A stretch of DNA of 18,078 bases, taken from positions 1 through 18,078 of the forward strand of contig JAUYAJ010000167.1 in the NCBI GenBank assembly GCA_030693565.1, read 5' to 3'. Of this stretch, positions 1-6,957 are shown piece after piece. Position 1 is the stretch's first letter. Every line of letters starts with the position of its first letter. The notes under the pieces are model-generated. The model was not told the DNA's origin and did no database searches. It saw only the letters and a list, made by a program, of their open reading frames with translations. The DNA comes from Rubrivivax sp. Lineage in GTDB: Bacteria; Pseudomonadota; Gammaproteobacteria; Burkholderiales; Burkholderiaceae_C. A program made the translations under genes and the position numbers.

Positions 1-1
1 G

Positions 2-853
2 CTGGCCCAGGTGCGCAAGGGCGAGCGCGTCTGGTTCGACGACGGCCGCATCGGTGGCGTCGTGCGGCGCAAGGCCGGGTCAGGGCTGGAGATTGAAATC
101 ACCCAGGCGCGCGACGGCGGTGAGAAGCTGCTCGCCGACAAGGGCATCAACCTCCCCGACAGCCGGCTCGAACTGCCAGCGCTCACGGCGCAGGATCTCG
201 AAGATCTCGAAGTGGTCGCGCAGTGCGCGGACATGGTGGGCCTGTCTTTCGCCCAATCAGCCGCCGATGTCAGCCTGTTGCGGCAGCGGCTCGTGGACCT
301 GGGCGCCGCCCACCTGGGCATGGTGCTCAAGATCGAAACCCGGCGCGGCTTCGATCACCTGGCCGAGATACTGATGGCCGCCATGGCGAGCCGGGCCACG
401 GGCGTGATGATCGCGCGCGGCGACCTGGCGGTCGAGTGCGGCTACGAGCGCCTGGCGGAAGTGCAGGAAGAGATTCTCTGGGCCTGCGAGGCCGCGCATG
501 TGCCGGTGGTGTGGGCGACCCAGGTGCTCGAAACGCTGGCCAAGACCGGGCTGCCCACGCGCGGCGAGATCACCGATGCCGCCATGTCGGGGCGCGCCGA
601 GTGCGTGATGCTGAACAAGGGCCCGCACATCCTGGACGCCATCCGCACGCTGGACGACATCCTGCAGCGCATGCAGACCCACCAGTCCAAGAAGCGCCCC
701 TTGCTGCGCGCGCTGAAGGCCTGGGCCGCGTTGCCCGAGCCCGGCAACGCAGTGCCAGCACCTTCGCGCCTGAACCCCGATGCGCCCCGGCCCGGTGCGC
801 TGACTGCACCATCGACGCGCCCCGGGAGGCTACCCGCCCGGGCGTCTGCTTGA
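2..853 (+). CDS. pyk: Pyruvate kinase-like protein, barrel domain only, 5' end cut by window edge
   Basis: The reading frame is open to the left edge: codons for L-A-Q precede the GTG at 11, so that GTG is probably internal and the gene begins outside the window. Numbering from 11, the fragment holds the B-domain motif WFDDGRIGG (8-16), the barrel motif LKIETRRGF with the conserved Lys/Glu (107-109), the MIARGDLAVE loop (133-142) and ATQVLETLAKTGLPTRGEITDAA (starting at 169). These match the pyruvate kinase barrel, which transfers phosphate from phosphoenolpyruvate to ADP. The version with MLNKGPHI in place of the classical MLSGETA is, as I recall, a divergent subfamily. The classical C-terminal regulatory domain is absent: after the barrel comes a 60-residue Pro/Ala-rich tail, then the stop. 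It may be a paralogue of the main glycolytic enzyme. Family is confident; role is not. Confidence 0.85.
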   Translation: MAQVRKGERVWFDDGRIGGVVRRKAGSGLEIEITQARDGGEKLLADKGINLPDSRLELPALTAQDLEDLEVVAQCADMVGLSFAQSAADVSLLRQRLVDLGAAHLGMVLKIETRRGFDHLAEILMAAMASRATGVMIARGDLAVECGYERLAEVQEEILWACEAAHVPVVWATQVLETLAKTGLPTRGEITDAAMSGRAECVMLNKGPHILDAIRTLDDILQRMQTHQSKKRPLLRALKAWAALPEPGNAVPAPSRLNPDAPRPGALTAPSTRPGRLPARASA

Positions 854-955
854 AGGACCGTTGGCTGCCGGGCTACAAAGCAGCCATGGACGGCGGCGGC
901 CGGCCATGCAAAGCGGTGCGCCGAGATCTGAAACCCAGCGAGAAGGAACCCAACC

Positions 956-1192
956 ATGAAGACCACAGCATCACCGCAAGTCGCCGCCCGCCGGGACCCC
1001 CTGGAGCCGATGCAGCCCACCGAAGAACCGGGGACCGGCGAAGGTGAAGAGATTGACCGCCGCGCCCTCATCGCCGAGACGGCTTACTTCATCGCGGAGG
1101 GGCGCGGATTCACTCCCGGCGGTGACGTCGAGGACTGGCTGGCCGCCGAGAACAGTATCGACTTGGCGTTGTCAAGGCCTGCTGTGAGGTGA
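956..1192 (+). CDS. Small DUF2934-type protein
   Basis: A 78-residue acidic protein. The ATG is preceded by a good ribosome binding site, AGAAGGA at 941-947. The first 33 residues are Pro/Glu-rich and look disordered. The rest, starting at about residue 34 with RRALIAETAYFIAEGRGF and ending with EDWLAAE, matches my memory of the DUF2934 family: small proteins with an [IA]AETAYF..AE.RGF..G...EDWL.AE core, common in beta- and gammaproteobacteria and of unknown function. It lies 102 bp after the pyruvate kinase-like gene on the same strand. A short hairpin follows its stop codon. No membrane segment or signal peptide is seen. Confidence 0.75.
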   Translation: MKTTASPQVAARRDPLEPMQPTEEPGTGEGEEIDRRALIAETAYFIAEGRGFTPGGDVEDWLAAENSIDLALSRPAVR

Positions 1193-1198
1193 CTGGAC

Positions 1199-1218
1199 CG
1201 TGGCCTTCAAAGGCCGCG
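1199..1218 (+). terminator. Hairpin after the DUF2934 gene, weak terminator candidate
   Basis: GGCCT at 1202-1206 and AGGCC at 1211-1215 form a stem closed by a TCAA loop. Flanking C1199-G1218, G1200-C1217 and a T-G wobble extend it to eight pairs. It lies 7 bp after the stop codon. There is no run of T after it, so it is not a textbook intrinsic terminator. Confidence 0.35.
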
Positions 1219-1250
1219 AGCCTGCTCCAGGAAGTGAGCCAGCGGCTTGG

Positions 1251-1269
1251 CTTTCATCAGTGCGTCACA
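1251..1269 (+). promoter_or_regulatory. Candidate Pho box upstream of the OlsB-like acyltransferase
   Basis: The 19 bases read CTTTCATCAGTGCGTCACA. Two half-sites, TTCAT (1253-1257) and GTCAC (1264-1268), are exactly 11 bp apart, as in the PhoB consensus CTGTCATAAATCTGTCACA; I count 14 of 19 matches. Ten bases downstream is GAGCAT (1279-1284), a possible -10 at the spacing usual for PhoB promoters where the Pho box replaces the -35. The pstS promoter in this window has GAACAT at the same spacing. The site is inferred by eye and could be chance. Confidence 0.4.
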
Positions 1270-1290
1270 CGGCGGCGCGAGCATCGGCGT

Positions 1291-2139
1291 ATGGATAAGA
1301 CCAACCTCCGGCGCCCTGGCAATACCCCCTGCGGCGGCGTTCCAATCGCTGCGGCGGGCTTGGTGCGGGCGGCTGCGCATCGGGGCGCGGCTGCAGCCGG
1401 CGCGGTGCGCCTCGAAACGCTCTGGGCCTGGCACCAGGACGAAGTGCGCGAGGCGCAGCGCCTGCGCTACCGGGTGTTCGCTGGCGAAATGGGCGCGCGC
1501 CTGTCGCCGCCCGCCGGCACGCCGCCGGGGCTGGACGTCGACATCCACGACCCCTACTGCGAGCACCTGCTGGTGCGCACGGTCGAGTCCGCCGACGCGC
1601 CGGCGCAAGTGGTCGGCACCTATCGCGTGCTGACGCCGGTGGCGGCGCGCCTGGCTGGTGGCTTGTACAGCGATGGCGAATTCGATCTCGCGCGCCTCGA
1701 TCGTCTGCGCCCGCGCATGGCCGAGCTGGGGCGCTTCTGCATCGATCCGGCCTGGCGCACGGGCGGCGTCGTGCTGATGCTGTGGGCGGCGCTGGCCGAG
1801 TTCACGCTCCGCAACGGGCTCGATCTCGTGGTCGGCTGCGCCAGCCTGACCATGCGCGATGGCGGACACGCCGCTGCCAGCCTGTGGACTCGGCTTCGGC
1901 AGTCGCACCTGGCGCCGATCGAACTGCAGGTGCAACCGCGCCTCGCATTGCCGGTGGACGACCTGCAGTGCGATCTCGACGTCGAGCCGCCCGCGCTGAT
2001 CATTGGCTATCTGAATTGCGGCGGCAAGGTGCTGGGCCCGCCGGCCTGGGACCCGGAATTCGGCACCGCCGACCTGCCGATGATGCTGAACCTGCCCGAC
2101 CTGCCGGCGGCCTACCGCAGGCGCTTCATGGGCGCGTGA
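1291..2139 (+). CDS. OlsB-like GNAT N-acyltransferase (ornithine lipid synthesis type)
   Basis: 282 residues from ATG 1291. The frame is open upstream to a GTG at 1189 that overlaps the preceding stop, but the first 34 residues of that longer form look non-domain, and neither start has a convincing ribosome binding site. The conserved part begins at about residue 43 with LWAWHQDEVREAQRLRYRVF, followed by FAGEMGARL, the DxHDPYCEHLLVR segment, VVGTYRVL, MAELGRFCIDPAWR and a C-terminal LIIGYLNCGGKV. This pattern matches the Acetyltransf_5 / hemolysin-like GNAT group that includes OlsB, which joins a 3-hydroxy fatty acid from ACP to ornithine in the first step of ornithine lipid synthesis. No OlsA-type second enzyme is in the window, so the exact substrate is unproven. 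A candidate Pho box lies just upstream. The next gene follows after a gap of 130 bp. Confidence 0.75.
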   Translation: MDKTNLRRPGNTPCGGVPIAAAGLVRAAAHRGAAAAGAVRLETLWAWHQDEVREAQRLRYRVFAGEMGARLSPPAGTPPGLDVDIHDPYCEHLLVRTVESADAPAQVVGTYRVLTPVAARLAGGLYSDGEFDLARLDRLRPRMAELGRFCIDPAWRTGGVVLMLWAALAEFTLRNGLDLVVGCASLTMRDGGHAAASLWTRLRQSHLAPIELQVQPRLALPVDDLQCDLDVEPPALIIGYLNCGGKVLGPPAWDPEFGTADLPMMLNLPDLPAAYRRRFMGA

Positions 2140-2193
2140 AATGGCCCCCGACCCGTACCGGCGTGCCCGAAGCTGCTTTCGGCCCGGGCCAGC

Positions 2194-2224
2194 CCTCTCC
2201 GATTCAGGCAGGAGCCTGGAGAGG
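2194..2224 (+). terminator. Two-part hairpin after the acyltransferase gene
   Basis: CCTCTCC (2194-2200) pairs perfectly with GGAGAGG (2218-2224). Inside it, AGGC (2206-2209) pairs with GCCT (2214-2217) around an AGGA loop, leaving a GATTC bulge. It lies 55 bp after the acyltransferase stop and before the likely ATG of the next gene at 2270. No T run follows. It may slow or end transcription, or structure the leader of the next gene. Confidence 0.35.
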
Positions 2225-2269
2225 TCCGGCCTCGGGGCGCGCGGCGCCTCGCTCACTCGAGAACAAAGC

Positions 2270-2965
2270 ATGGACCTGCTCAGGACGGCAGTGGTCGACA
2301 TCACCTCGGTGGTAGCAACCTGCCACGCCTTGAAGTCCACTCCGGGCCAGGGCGATCCGGCCCTGCAACGCAAGCTGCGCACTCGGCTGCGGCGGGAAGT
2401 CAAGCGCGGGACGCTTGCCTACATCGATGCCTTGGCCAGAACCCGGCGCGGCGTGGTCGATGACGCGCTTCTTGCCACCTGTCGACTGGCAGCAGAGCAG
2501 CAGATGGCGCATGCCATCGTGAACCAGGGGTTGCTAAGCCGCATCATGGCCAGTGAGGCCGGATCGCTGGATGGCCTGGCTGCGGCGCGGCACGACCTCT
2601 GGCGCCTAGCACACATGGCGATCTACCTGCGGGCCGGCATGGCGACCTTGCGCGAATCCGGCGCCGCGGTTGACGCCAGGTCCGCGGGTTCCCTGGCGGG
2701 CCGTCTGCGCCGCCGCTTGCGCAAGGCGTTGATCGCCTACGCCCGGGCGACATTGCGCACCAAGAAGCCAAGGGGACGACTGATCGCGGCGGCACGTGAG
2801 GCGGCGCTGGCGAAGATCGGCAAGCGCGGCGCGGCGCAGGCTGAGCGGCTCTCGGCTATCGAAGCCGGCGGCGACCCGAAGCACACCGTCATACGGCTGG
2901 GTGTGACCAAGCCGCTGCTCGACCTTGCCCTTGACTGGAAGCGCCACGAGTCCGATGCAACCTGA
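2270..2965 (+). CDS. Unrecognised basic helical protein
   Basis: 231 residues from ATG 2270. The frame is open back to ATG 2141, but that extra 43-residue stretch contains the hairpin region and looks non-coding, so the shorter start is preferred. A possible weak ribosome binding site, GAGAA, lies at 2259-2263. I do not recognise the family. The protein is rich in Arg, Ala and Leu, appears almost wholly alpha-helical, and has a strongly basic centre (about residues 152-180, including GRLRRRLRKALIAYARATLR). There is no signal peptide or clear membrane span. The C-terminus overlaps the start of the patatin gene by 11 bp, which suggests translational coupling and a shared function. A regulatory or nucleic-acid-binding role is possible from the charge, but that is a guess. 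Confidence 0.7.
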   Translation: MDLLRTAVVDITSVVATCHALKSTPGQGDPALQRKLRTRLRREVKRGTLAYIDALARTRRGVVDDALLATCRLAAEQQMAHAIVNQGLLSRIMASEAGSLDGLAAARHDLWRLAHMAIYLRAGMATLRESGAAVDARSAGSLAGRLRRRLRKALIAYARATLRTKKPRGRLIAAAREAALAKIGKRGAAQAERLSAIEAGGDPKHTVIRLGVTKPLLDLALDWKRHESDAT

Positions 2966-4019
2966 CCGCGCGCCGGCCGGCGCGATCGCCGGCTGGTGGC
3001 GCGGCCTGCGCACGCCGTCGCGCCGCATCAGCCTGGCGCTGCAAGGTGGCGGCGCGCACGGGGCCTTCACCTGGGGCGTGCTGGACGCATTGCTGGAGGA
3101 TTCGCGCGTTCAGTTCGAAGGGCTCAGCGGCAGCAGCGCCGGCTCGATGAACGCCGTGGTCCTCGCCAATGGCTGGATGCACGGCGGTCGCGACGGGGCT
3201 CGACAAGGGTTGACGGATTTCTGGGCCGCCGTCGGCAAGCAGATGCCGATCGGCATGGTGACCCGCGGCGAGGGCGATGCGATCAGCCTGTCACCGGCCA
3301 GCAAGTTGCTGGCCAACTGGGCCGGATACTTCTCGCCGTCGCAACTCAACCCCTTCGACCTGAATCCTTTGCGCGATCTGATCGAAGGCCAGATCGACTT
3401 CGAACAGTTGCGTGCCACCCGTCCGTTCAAGCTGTTCGTCGGCGCCACGCAGGCCAATACCGGCAAGCTGCGCGTGTTTCGCGAAAGCGAACTCACGCTC
3501 GACATGCTGCTTGCCTCGGCCTGTCTGCCGAAGATCCACCATGCCGTCGAGATCGACGGCGAGCCCTACTGGGACGGCGGCTATTCGGCCAATCCTGCGG
3601 TCTTCCCGCTGTTCTACGACTGCGATTCGAGCGACGTGCTGCTGGTGCTGCTGAGCCCCCTGCAACGCGAGGGCACGCCGCGCACGGTCGAGGAGATCGA
3701 GGCCCGCATCGTCGAGCTGGCGTTCAGCGCACATTTCATGCGCGAGATGCGCATGTTCGCGCACGCGGCTGACTTCTCGAGTCCGACCTTCCTGACCCTG
3801 GGCAGGCTTGAGCGACGCTTGCAGAAGATGCGCTTCCACATGATCGATTCGAGCCAGGTCACAAGCCTTCAGCGCACCGAGACCCAGCTGCTTGCGCATG
3901 CGCCGTTCCTCGAACGGCTTCGTGAGCAGGGGCATGCGCGAGGGTCCGCCTGGCTTGCCGAGCACTTCGATGGCGTCGGACGCCGATCGACCGTGGACGT
4001 GAAGCAGTTGTTTGCCTGA
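2955..4019 (+). CDS. Patatin-like phospholipase
   Basis: 354 residues from ATG 2955, which overlaps the previous stop; a TTG at 2925 is a less likely start. The family signature is complete. The oxyanion-hole motif GGGAHG is at residues 31-36 in ISLALQGGGAHGAF. The nucleophile elbow GSSAG is at 59-63, with Ser61 as the catalytic serine. The DGG of the catalytic dyad is at 207-209 in EPYWDGGYSANP. Patatin-like enzymes use a Ser-Asp dyad to cleave acyl chains from membrane lipids. No signal peptide is visible, so a cytoplasmic or inner-membrane site is likely. A C-terminal region of about 130 residues follows the dyad, typical of proteobacterial relatives. Upstream neighbours are the unknown gene and the OlsB-like acyltransferase, hinting at lipid turnover. 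Its 3' end faces phoR with a 65-bp gap in which I see no clear terminator. Confidence 0.9.
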   Translation: MQPDRAPAGAIAGWWRGLRTPSRRISLALQGGGAHGAFTWGVLDALLEDSRVQFEGLSGSSAGSMNAVVLANGWMHGGRDGARQGLTDFWAAVGKQMPIGMVTRGEGDAISLSPASKLLANWAGYFSPSQLNPFDLNPLRDLIEGQIDFEQLRATRPFKLFVGATQANTGKLRVFRESELTLDMLLASACLPKIHHAVEIDGEPYWDGGYSANPAVFPLFYDCDSSDVLLVLLSPLQREGTPRTVEEIEARIVELAFSAHFMREMRMFAHAADFSSPTFLTLGRLERRLQKMRFHMIDSSQVTSLQRTETQLLAHAPFLERLREQGHARGSAWLAEHFDGVGRRSTVDVKQLFA

Positions 4020-4084
4020 TGGCTTGCTCGGCCACCGGGTCGTCCACCTTCGAGTGCCAATCCGATCGGCTGCCCGCAACCCGC

Positions 4085-5401
4085 TCAGGTGGGCGTGGCC
4101 ACCGCCGCGGCAGCACGCACCCGGTGCGCGGGCAAGCGAACCCGAAACTGCGATCCCTTGCCCACTTCGCTGGCGATCGACAACTCGCCGCCGTGGCGCT
4201 GCACGACATGCTTGACGATGGCCAGGCCCAGCCCCGTGCCGCCGGTGGCGCGGGAGCGGCTGGCGTCGACCCGGTAGAAGCGCTCGGTCAGGCGCGGCAG
4301 GTGTTCGCGCGCGATGCCCGGCCCGCTGTCGCAGACGCAGAACTCTCCGCCGCCCTCGGGCAGGAGGCGCCACGTCACCGTGACGTCGCCGCCCGGCGGC
4401 GTATAACGCAGGGCGTTGCCGGCCAGGTTCCAGAAGGCGCTGAACAGCTCCGACTCGACCCCGCTGAGGCTGGCCGCAGCTTGCGTCGTCACCACCACGC
4501 GGTGCTGGCCGGCGTCGCTGGCGGCGATGTCGGTCTGCAGCCTGCGCATCAACTCCGCAACCTCGATCCAGTGCTCAGCCGATGGCCGCGGCGCTCCTTC
4601 GATCTGCGCCAGGGCCAGCAGGTCGGTGACGAGCGTCTGCATCCGCTGGGCCTGCTGGCGCATCACGGTCAGCGCACGTTCGCGTTCGGCCGGGGTCAGT
4701 GGCAACTGCAACAGGGTGTCGACAAAGCCGGCCAGCACCGTCAGCGGGCTGCGGATCTCGTGCGAGACGTTGGCCACGAAGTCGCGCCGCATCGCGTCGG
4801 TGCGTTCGCGCTCGGTGATGTCTTGCGACAGCACCAGGCGCATCGTGCCACCGTAGGGCCGCACCAGCACCGACAGGGTTGCATCACCGCGCGGGCTGGG
4901 CATTGTCAGCTCGCGATCGGTGCCACCCGATTGCAGATGCTCCGCGAAGGCCGGTGCACGCACGATATGGGTGATGCGCTGGGCGCGGTCGCGCAGCGGG
5001 TCCAGGCCGAAGTGCTCGGCCGCGGTGCGGTTGAGCCACACGATCGCGCCTTCGGCGTCCAGCAGCAAGACGCCGTTGGGTGAGGCTTCGATGGCCGACA
5101 GAAACTGGGCCAGGCGTTCGCGTTCGGTGGCGCTGTCGTGCTCGCGCGAACGCAGCACGCGCTCGAAGCGCGCACCCAACTCGCCCAGCGCGCCGCCCTG
5201 CCGCGGCGCTGGCGCGTCCAGCGGCCCGTTCAACCATGCCAACAAGGCTTGCGGACGGCGCCTTTCATGCAGCCACAGTGCGGTGGCAAGCAGTGCCGCC
5301 GCCACCGCCAACGCCAGCGACCACGGTCTGCCCGAAGGCTCCAGCAGGTAGGCCAATGGCACGCCCAGGGCCGTGGCCAGCAATAGCGCCGTTGCTGCCA
5401 T
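4085..5401 (-). CDS. phoR: Phosphate regulon sensor histidine kinase PhoR
   Basis: 438 residues from ATG 5401, close to the 431 of E. coli PhoR. A TTG at 5434 overlapping phoB is an alternative start. Two hydrophobic segments lie at about residues 2-19 and 27-45, giving the short membrane anchor typical of PhoR with no large periplasmic sensor. A PAS domain follows (about 100-170, SAIEASPNGVLLLDAEGAI), then the HisKA dimerisation domain with VSHEIRSPL and the phospho-accepting His214. The ATPase domain shows the N box (NLAGNALRYTPPGG), G1 (DSGPGI), the F box (ERFYRVD) and G2 (GGTGLGLAIVKHVV). PhoR phosphorylates PhoB when phosphate is scarce and is held in check by PhoU and the Pst transporter. 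It starts 16 bp after the phoB stop and is the last gene of the minus-strand run. Confidence 0.95.
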   Translation of the reverse strand: MAATALLLATALGVPLAYLLEPSGRPWSLALAVAAALLATALWLHERRRPQALLAWLNGPLDAPAPRQGGALGELGARFERVLRSREHDSATERERLAQFLSAIEASPNGVLLLDAEGAIVWLNRTAAEHFGLDPLRDRAQRITHIVRAPAFAEHLQSGGTDRELTMPSPRGDATLSVLVRPYGGTMRLVLSQDITERERTDAMRRDFVANVSHEIRSPLTVLAGFVDTLLQLPLTPAERERALTVMRQQAQRMQTLVTDLLALAQIEGAPRPSAEHWIEVAELMRRLQTDIAASDAGQHRVVVTTQAAASLSGVESELFSAFWNLAGNALRYTPPGGDVTVTWRLLPEGGGEFCVCDSGPGIAREHLPRLTERFYRVDASRSRATGGTGLGLAIVKHVVQRHGGELSIASEVGKGSQFRVRLPAHRVRAAAAVATPT

Positions 5402-5417
5402 ATCACCCGGTGCGCGC

Positions 5418-6116
5418 TCAGGCACCGGCAGCAACAGGCCTGGCGAGCCGGTAGCCTGCGCCGCGGACCGTCTCGACCATGCCGGCGCAATCGCCCACCG
5501 TCAGCGCCTCGCGCAAGCGCATCACATGCACGTCCACCGTGCGTTCCTCGATGAACACATGGTCGCCCCATACCCGGTCGAGCAGCTGGGCGCGGGAGTG
5601 CACCCGTTCCGGGTGGTGCATCAGGAAGCGCAACAAGCGAAATTCGGTCGGCCCCAGTTTGACCATCACGTCACCCGCCGCCACCCGCATGGTGGCCGGG
5701 TCGAGCTTCAGGGTACCGACCTGCACCGCCGCATCCAGCGCCTGCGGCGCCTTGCGCCGCAGGATCGACCGGATGCGGGCCAGCAGCTCGGTGGTGGAAA
5801 ACGGCTTGGTCAGATAGTCGTCGGCACCGCTGTCCAGCCCTTGCACGACGTCACGCTCGTCGGACCTTGCCGTGAGCATCACGATCGGCAGGTCGCGCGT
5901 GCGTGCATCGCGCCGCCACCGCTGGGCGAGCGCAATGCCCGATTCCCCCGGCAGCATCCAGTCCAGCACCACCAGGTCTGGCAGGGCGCCGTCAATCGCG
6001 CTCTGCGCGGCCTGGGAATTCGCGGCCACCTGCACCTCATGCCCGGAGTGGCGCAGGTTCAGCGTGACCAGTTCCGCGATCGCGGGCTCGTCCTCGACCA
6101 CCAGAATGCGTGCCAT
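5418..6116 (-). CDS. phoB: Phosphate regulon response regulator PhoB
   Basis: 232 residues, the normal length. The receiver domain carries the acidic triad E8-D9-E10, phospho-acceptor Asp52 in VVLDWMLPGESG, Thr82 and Lys104 in GADDYLTKPF. The C-terminal winged-helix domain (about 130-227) ends with the recognition region TVDVHVMRLREAL and ETVRGAGYRL. Phosphorylated PhoB binds Pho boxes as a dimer and recruits RNA polymerase. A strong ribosome binding site, GGAGG (6128-6124 on this strand), lies 7 bases before the ATG. It follows phoU by 33 bp and is followed by phoR, the usual phoU-phoB-phoR order in many betaproteobacteria. No separate Pho box is seen in the short gap, so expression probably depends on the pst transcript. 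Confidence 0.96.
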   Translation of the reverse strand: MARILVVEDEPAIAELVTLNLRHSGHEVQVAANSQAAQSAIDGALPDLVVLDWMLPGESGIALAQRWRRDARTRDLPIVMLTARSDERDVVQGLDSGADDYLTKPFSTTELLARIRSILRRKAPQALDAAVQVGTLKLDPATMRVAAGDVMVKLGPTEFRLLRFLMHHPERVHSRAQLLDRVWGDHVFIEERTVDVHVMRLREALTVGDCAGMVETVRGAGYRLARPVAAGA

Positions 6117-6149
6117 GCTTCAGCCTCCGTAATGCACCGCGGGCGCCAC

Positions 6150-6857
6150 TCAGGACACCACCGACTCGACATCGCCCATCGGCGTGTGGCGAACGTCGGT
6201 GCCCTTGACCACATAGATCACCTGTTCGGCCAGATTCTTGGCGTGGTCGCCCACGCGCTCGATCGCCTTGGCGACGAAGACCAGGTCGATGCTGGCCGAG
6301 ATGGTGCGCGGGTCTTCCATCATGTAGGTCACCAGCTTGCGCATCAGGCCATCGAACTCGACGTCGATCTCGTTGTCCTGCTTGATCACCTGCAGCGCCT
6401 GGCTGGCGTCGAGCCGCGCAAACGCGTCCAGCGATTTGCGCAGCAGCGCAATGGCCAGATCGGCCTCGAACGAGAGGTCGCCCACCGGCAGCCGCATCTT
6501 GTTGGACACCCCCGTGTTCATCAGCCGCTGCACGGTGCGCGCGATGCGCGCCGCCTCGTCGCCGACGCGCTCCAGGTTGCCGATGGTCTTGGAGATGGCG
6601 ATCAGCAGCCGCAGATCGCGGGCCGTCGGTTGGCGGCGCGCGATGATGGTCGACAGATCGCGGTCGATCTCGATCTCCATCGCATTGACGCGCTCTTCCG
6701 TCTTCAGCACCCGGCTGGCAGTCTCGCCGCTGAAATGCGTCAGCGCGTAGATGGCCTGCGCCACCTGGGCCTCGACCATGCCGCCCATCTCCAGCACACG
6801 GGTGGAGATACCGCTGAGATCGGCGTCGAACTGGGTCGAGATGTGCTTGTCGCTCAT
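6150..6857 (-). CDS. phoU: Phosphate signalling protein PhoU
   Basis: 235 residues, the usual size. PhoU is an all-helical protein made of two similar three-helix bundles, each with a metal-binding E/DxxxD motif. Both copies are visible: NLERVGDEAARIA in the first half and AIERVGDHAKNLAEQ in the second. It links Pst transporter activity to PhoR, keeping the Pho response off when phosphate is ample. The start ATG has a ribosome binding site, GAGGGG (6868-6863), 5 bases upstream. That site is complementary to part of a hairpin upstream in the same leader (6896-6902), so its access may be controlled. The 100-bp gap to pstB is filled by three hairpins. Confidence 0.95.
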   Translation of the reverse strand: MSDKHISTQFDADLSGISTRVLEMGGMVEAQVAQAIYALTHFSGETASRVLKTEERVNAMEIEIDRDLSTIIARRQPTARDLRLLIAISKTIGNLERVGDEAARIARTVQRLMNTGVSNKMRLPVGDLSFEADLAIALLRKSLDAFARLDASQALQVIKQDNEIDVEFDGLMRKLVTYMMEDPRTISASIDLVFVAKAIERVGDHAKNLAEQVIYVVKGTDVRHTPMGDVESVVS

Positions 6858-6870
6858 TGGAGCCCCTCGT

Positions 6871-6927
6871 CCGATGGGTACATCGGCCGATCCCCCGAGG
6901 GGATGCGGGCCGGCTTGGGAGCGGCCC
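6871..6927 (-). repeat. Cluster of three hairpins between pstB and phoU
   Basis: Three perfect six-base-pair stems follow each other. CCGATG/CATCGG spans 6871-6886 (loop GGTA), ATCCCC/GGGGAT spans 6890-6904 (loop CGA), and GGGCCG/CGGCCC spans 6907-6927 (9-base loop). The third overlaps a 23-base sequence that recurs at 11833-11856. Such tandem hairpins with a CTTGGG loop are familiar to me as intergenic elements in Burkholderiales genomes. On the minus-strand transcript the cluster sits between the pstB stop and phoU and may stabilise upstream mRNA or tune phoU. Confidence 0.6.
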
Positions 6928-6934
6928 GGCGCTC
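6912..6934. repeat. Intergenic repeat, copy A
   Basis: This 23-base segment between pstB and phoU matches 11833-11856 between the lipoprotein gene and pstC, with 21 of 24 aligned columns identical (two substitutions and one single-base gap). The shared core is CTTGGG-R-R-CGGCCCGGCG. Both copies are in gaps of the same operon and in the same orientation. In copy A it forms the loop and right arm of the GGGCCG/CGGCCC hairpin. Confidence 0.6.
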
Positions 6935-6957
6935 GGCCCGCTTGCAGTTGAGACGCC

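Noticed and set aside
831..853. GC-rich inverted repeat at the end of the pyruvate kinase-like gene as a terminator
   Set aside because: The pairing with the CCCCGGG just upstream needs a bulge, lies within the coding tail and has no T run.
1207..2403. 398-residue minus-strand open frame
   Set aside because: Shadow of the acyltransferase and the following gene; Arg/Gln/His-rich with no domain.
2925..2955. TTG at 2925 as patatin start
   Set aside because: ATG 2955 in the same frame is closer to the conserved domain and gives the usual short overlap with the preceding gene.
4020..4084. Possible bidirectional terminator between the patatin gene and phoR
   Set aside because: Only the short palindrome CCGATCGG was found, with no stem-loop and no T run.
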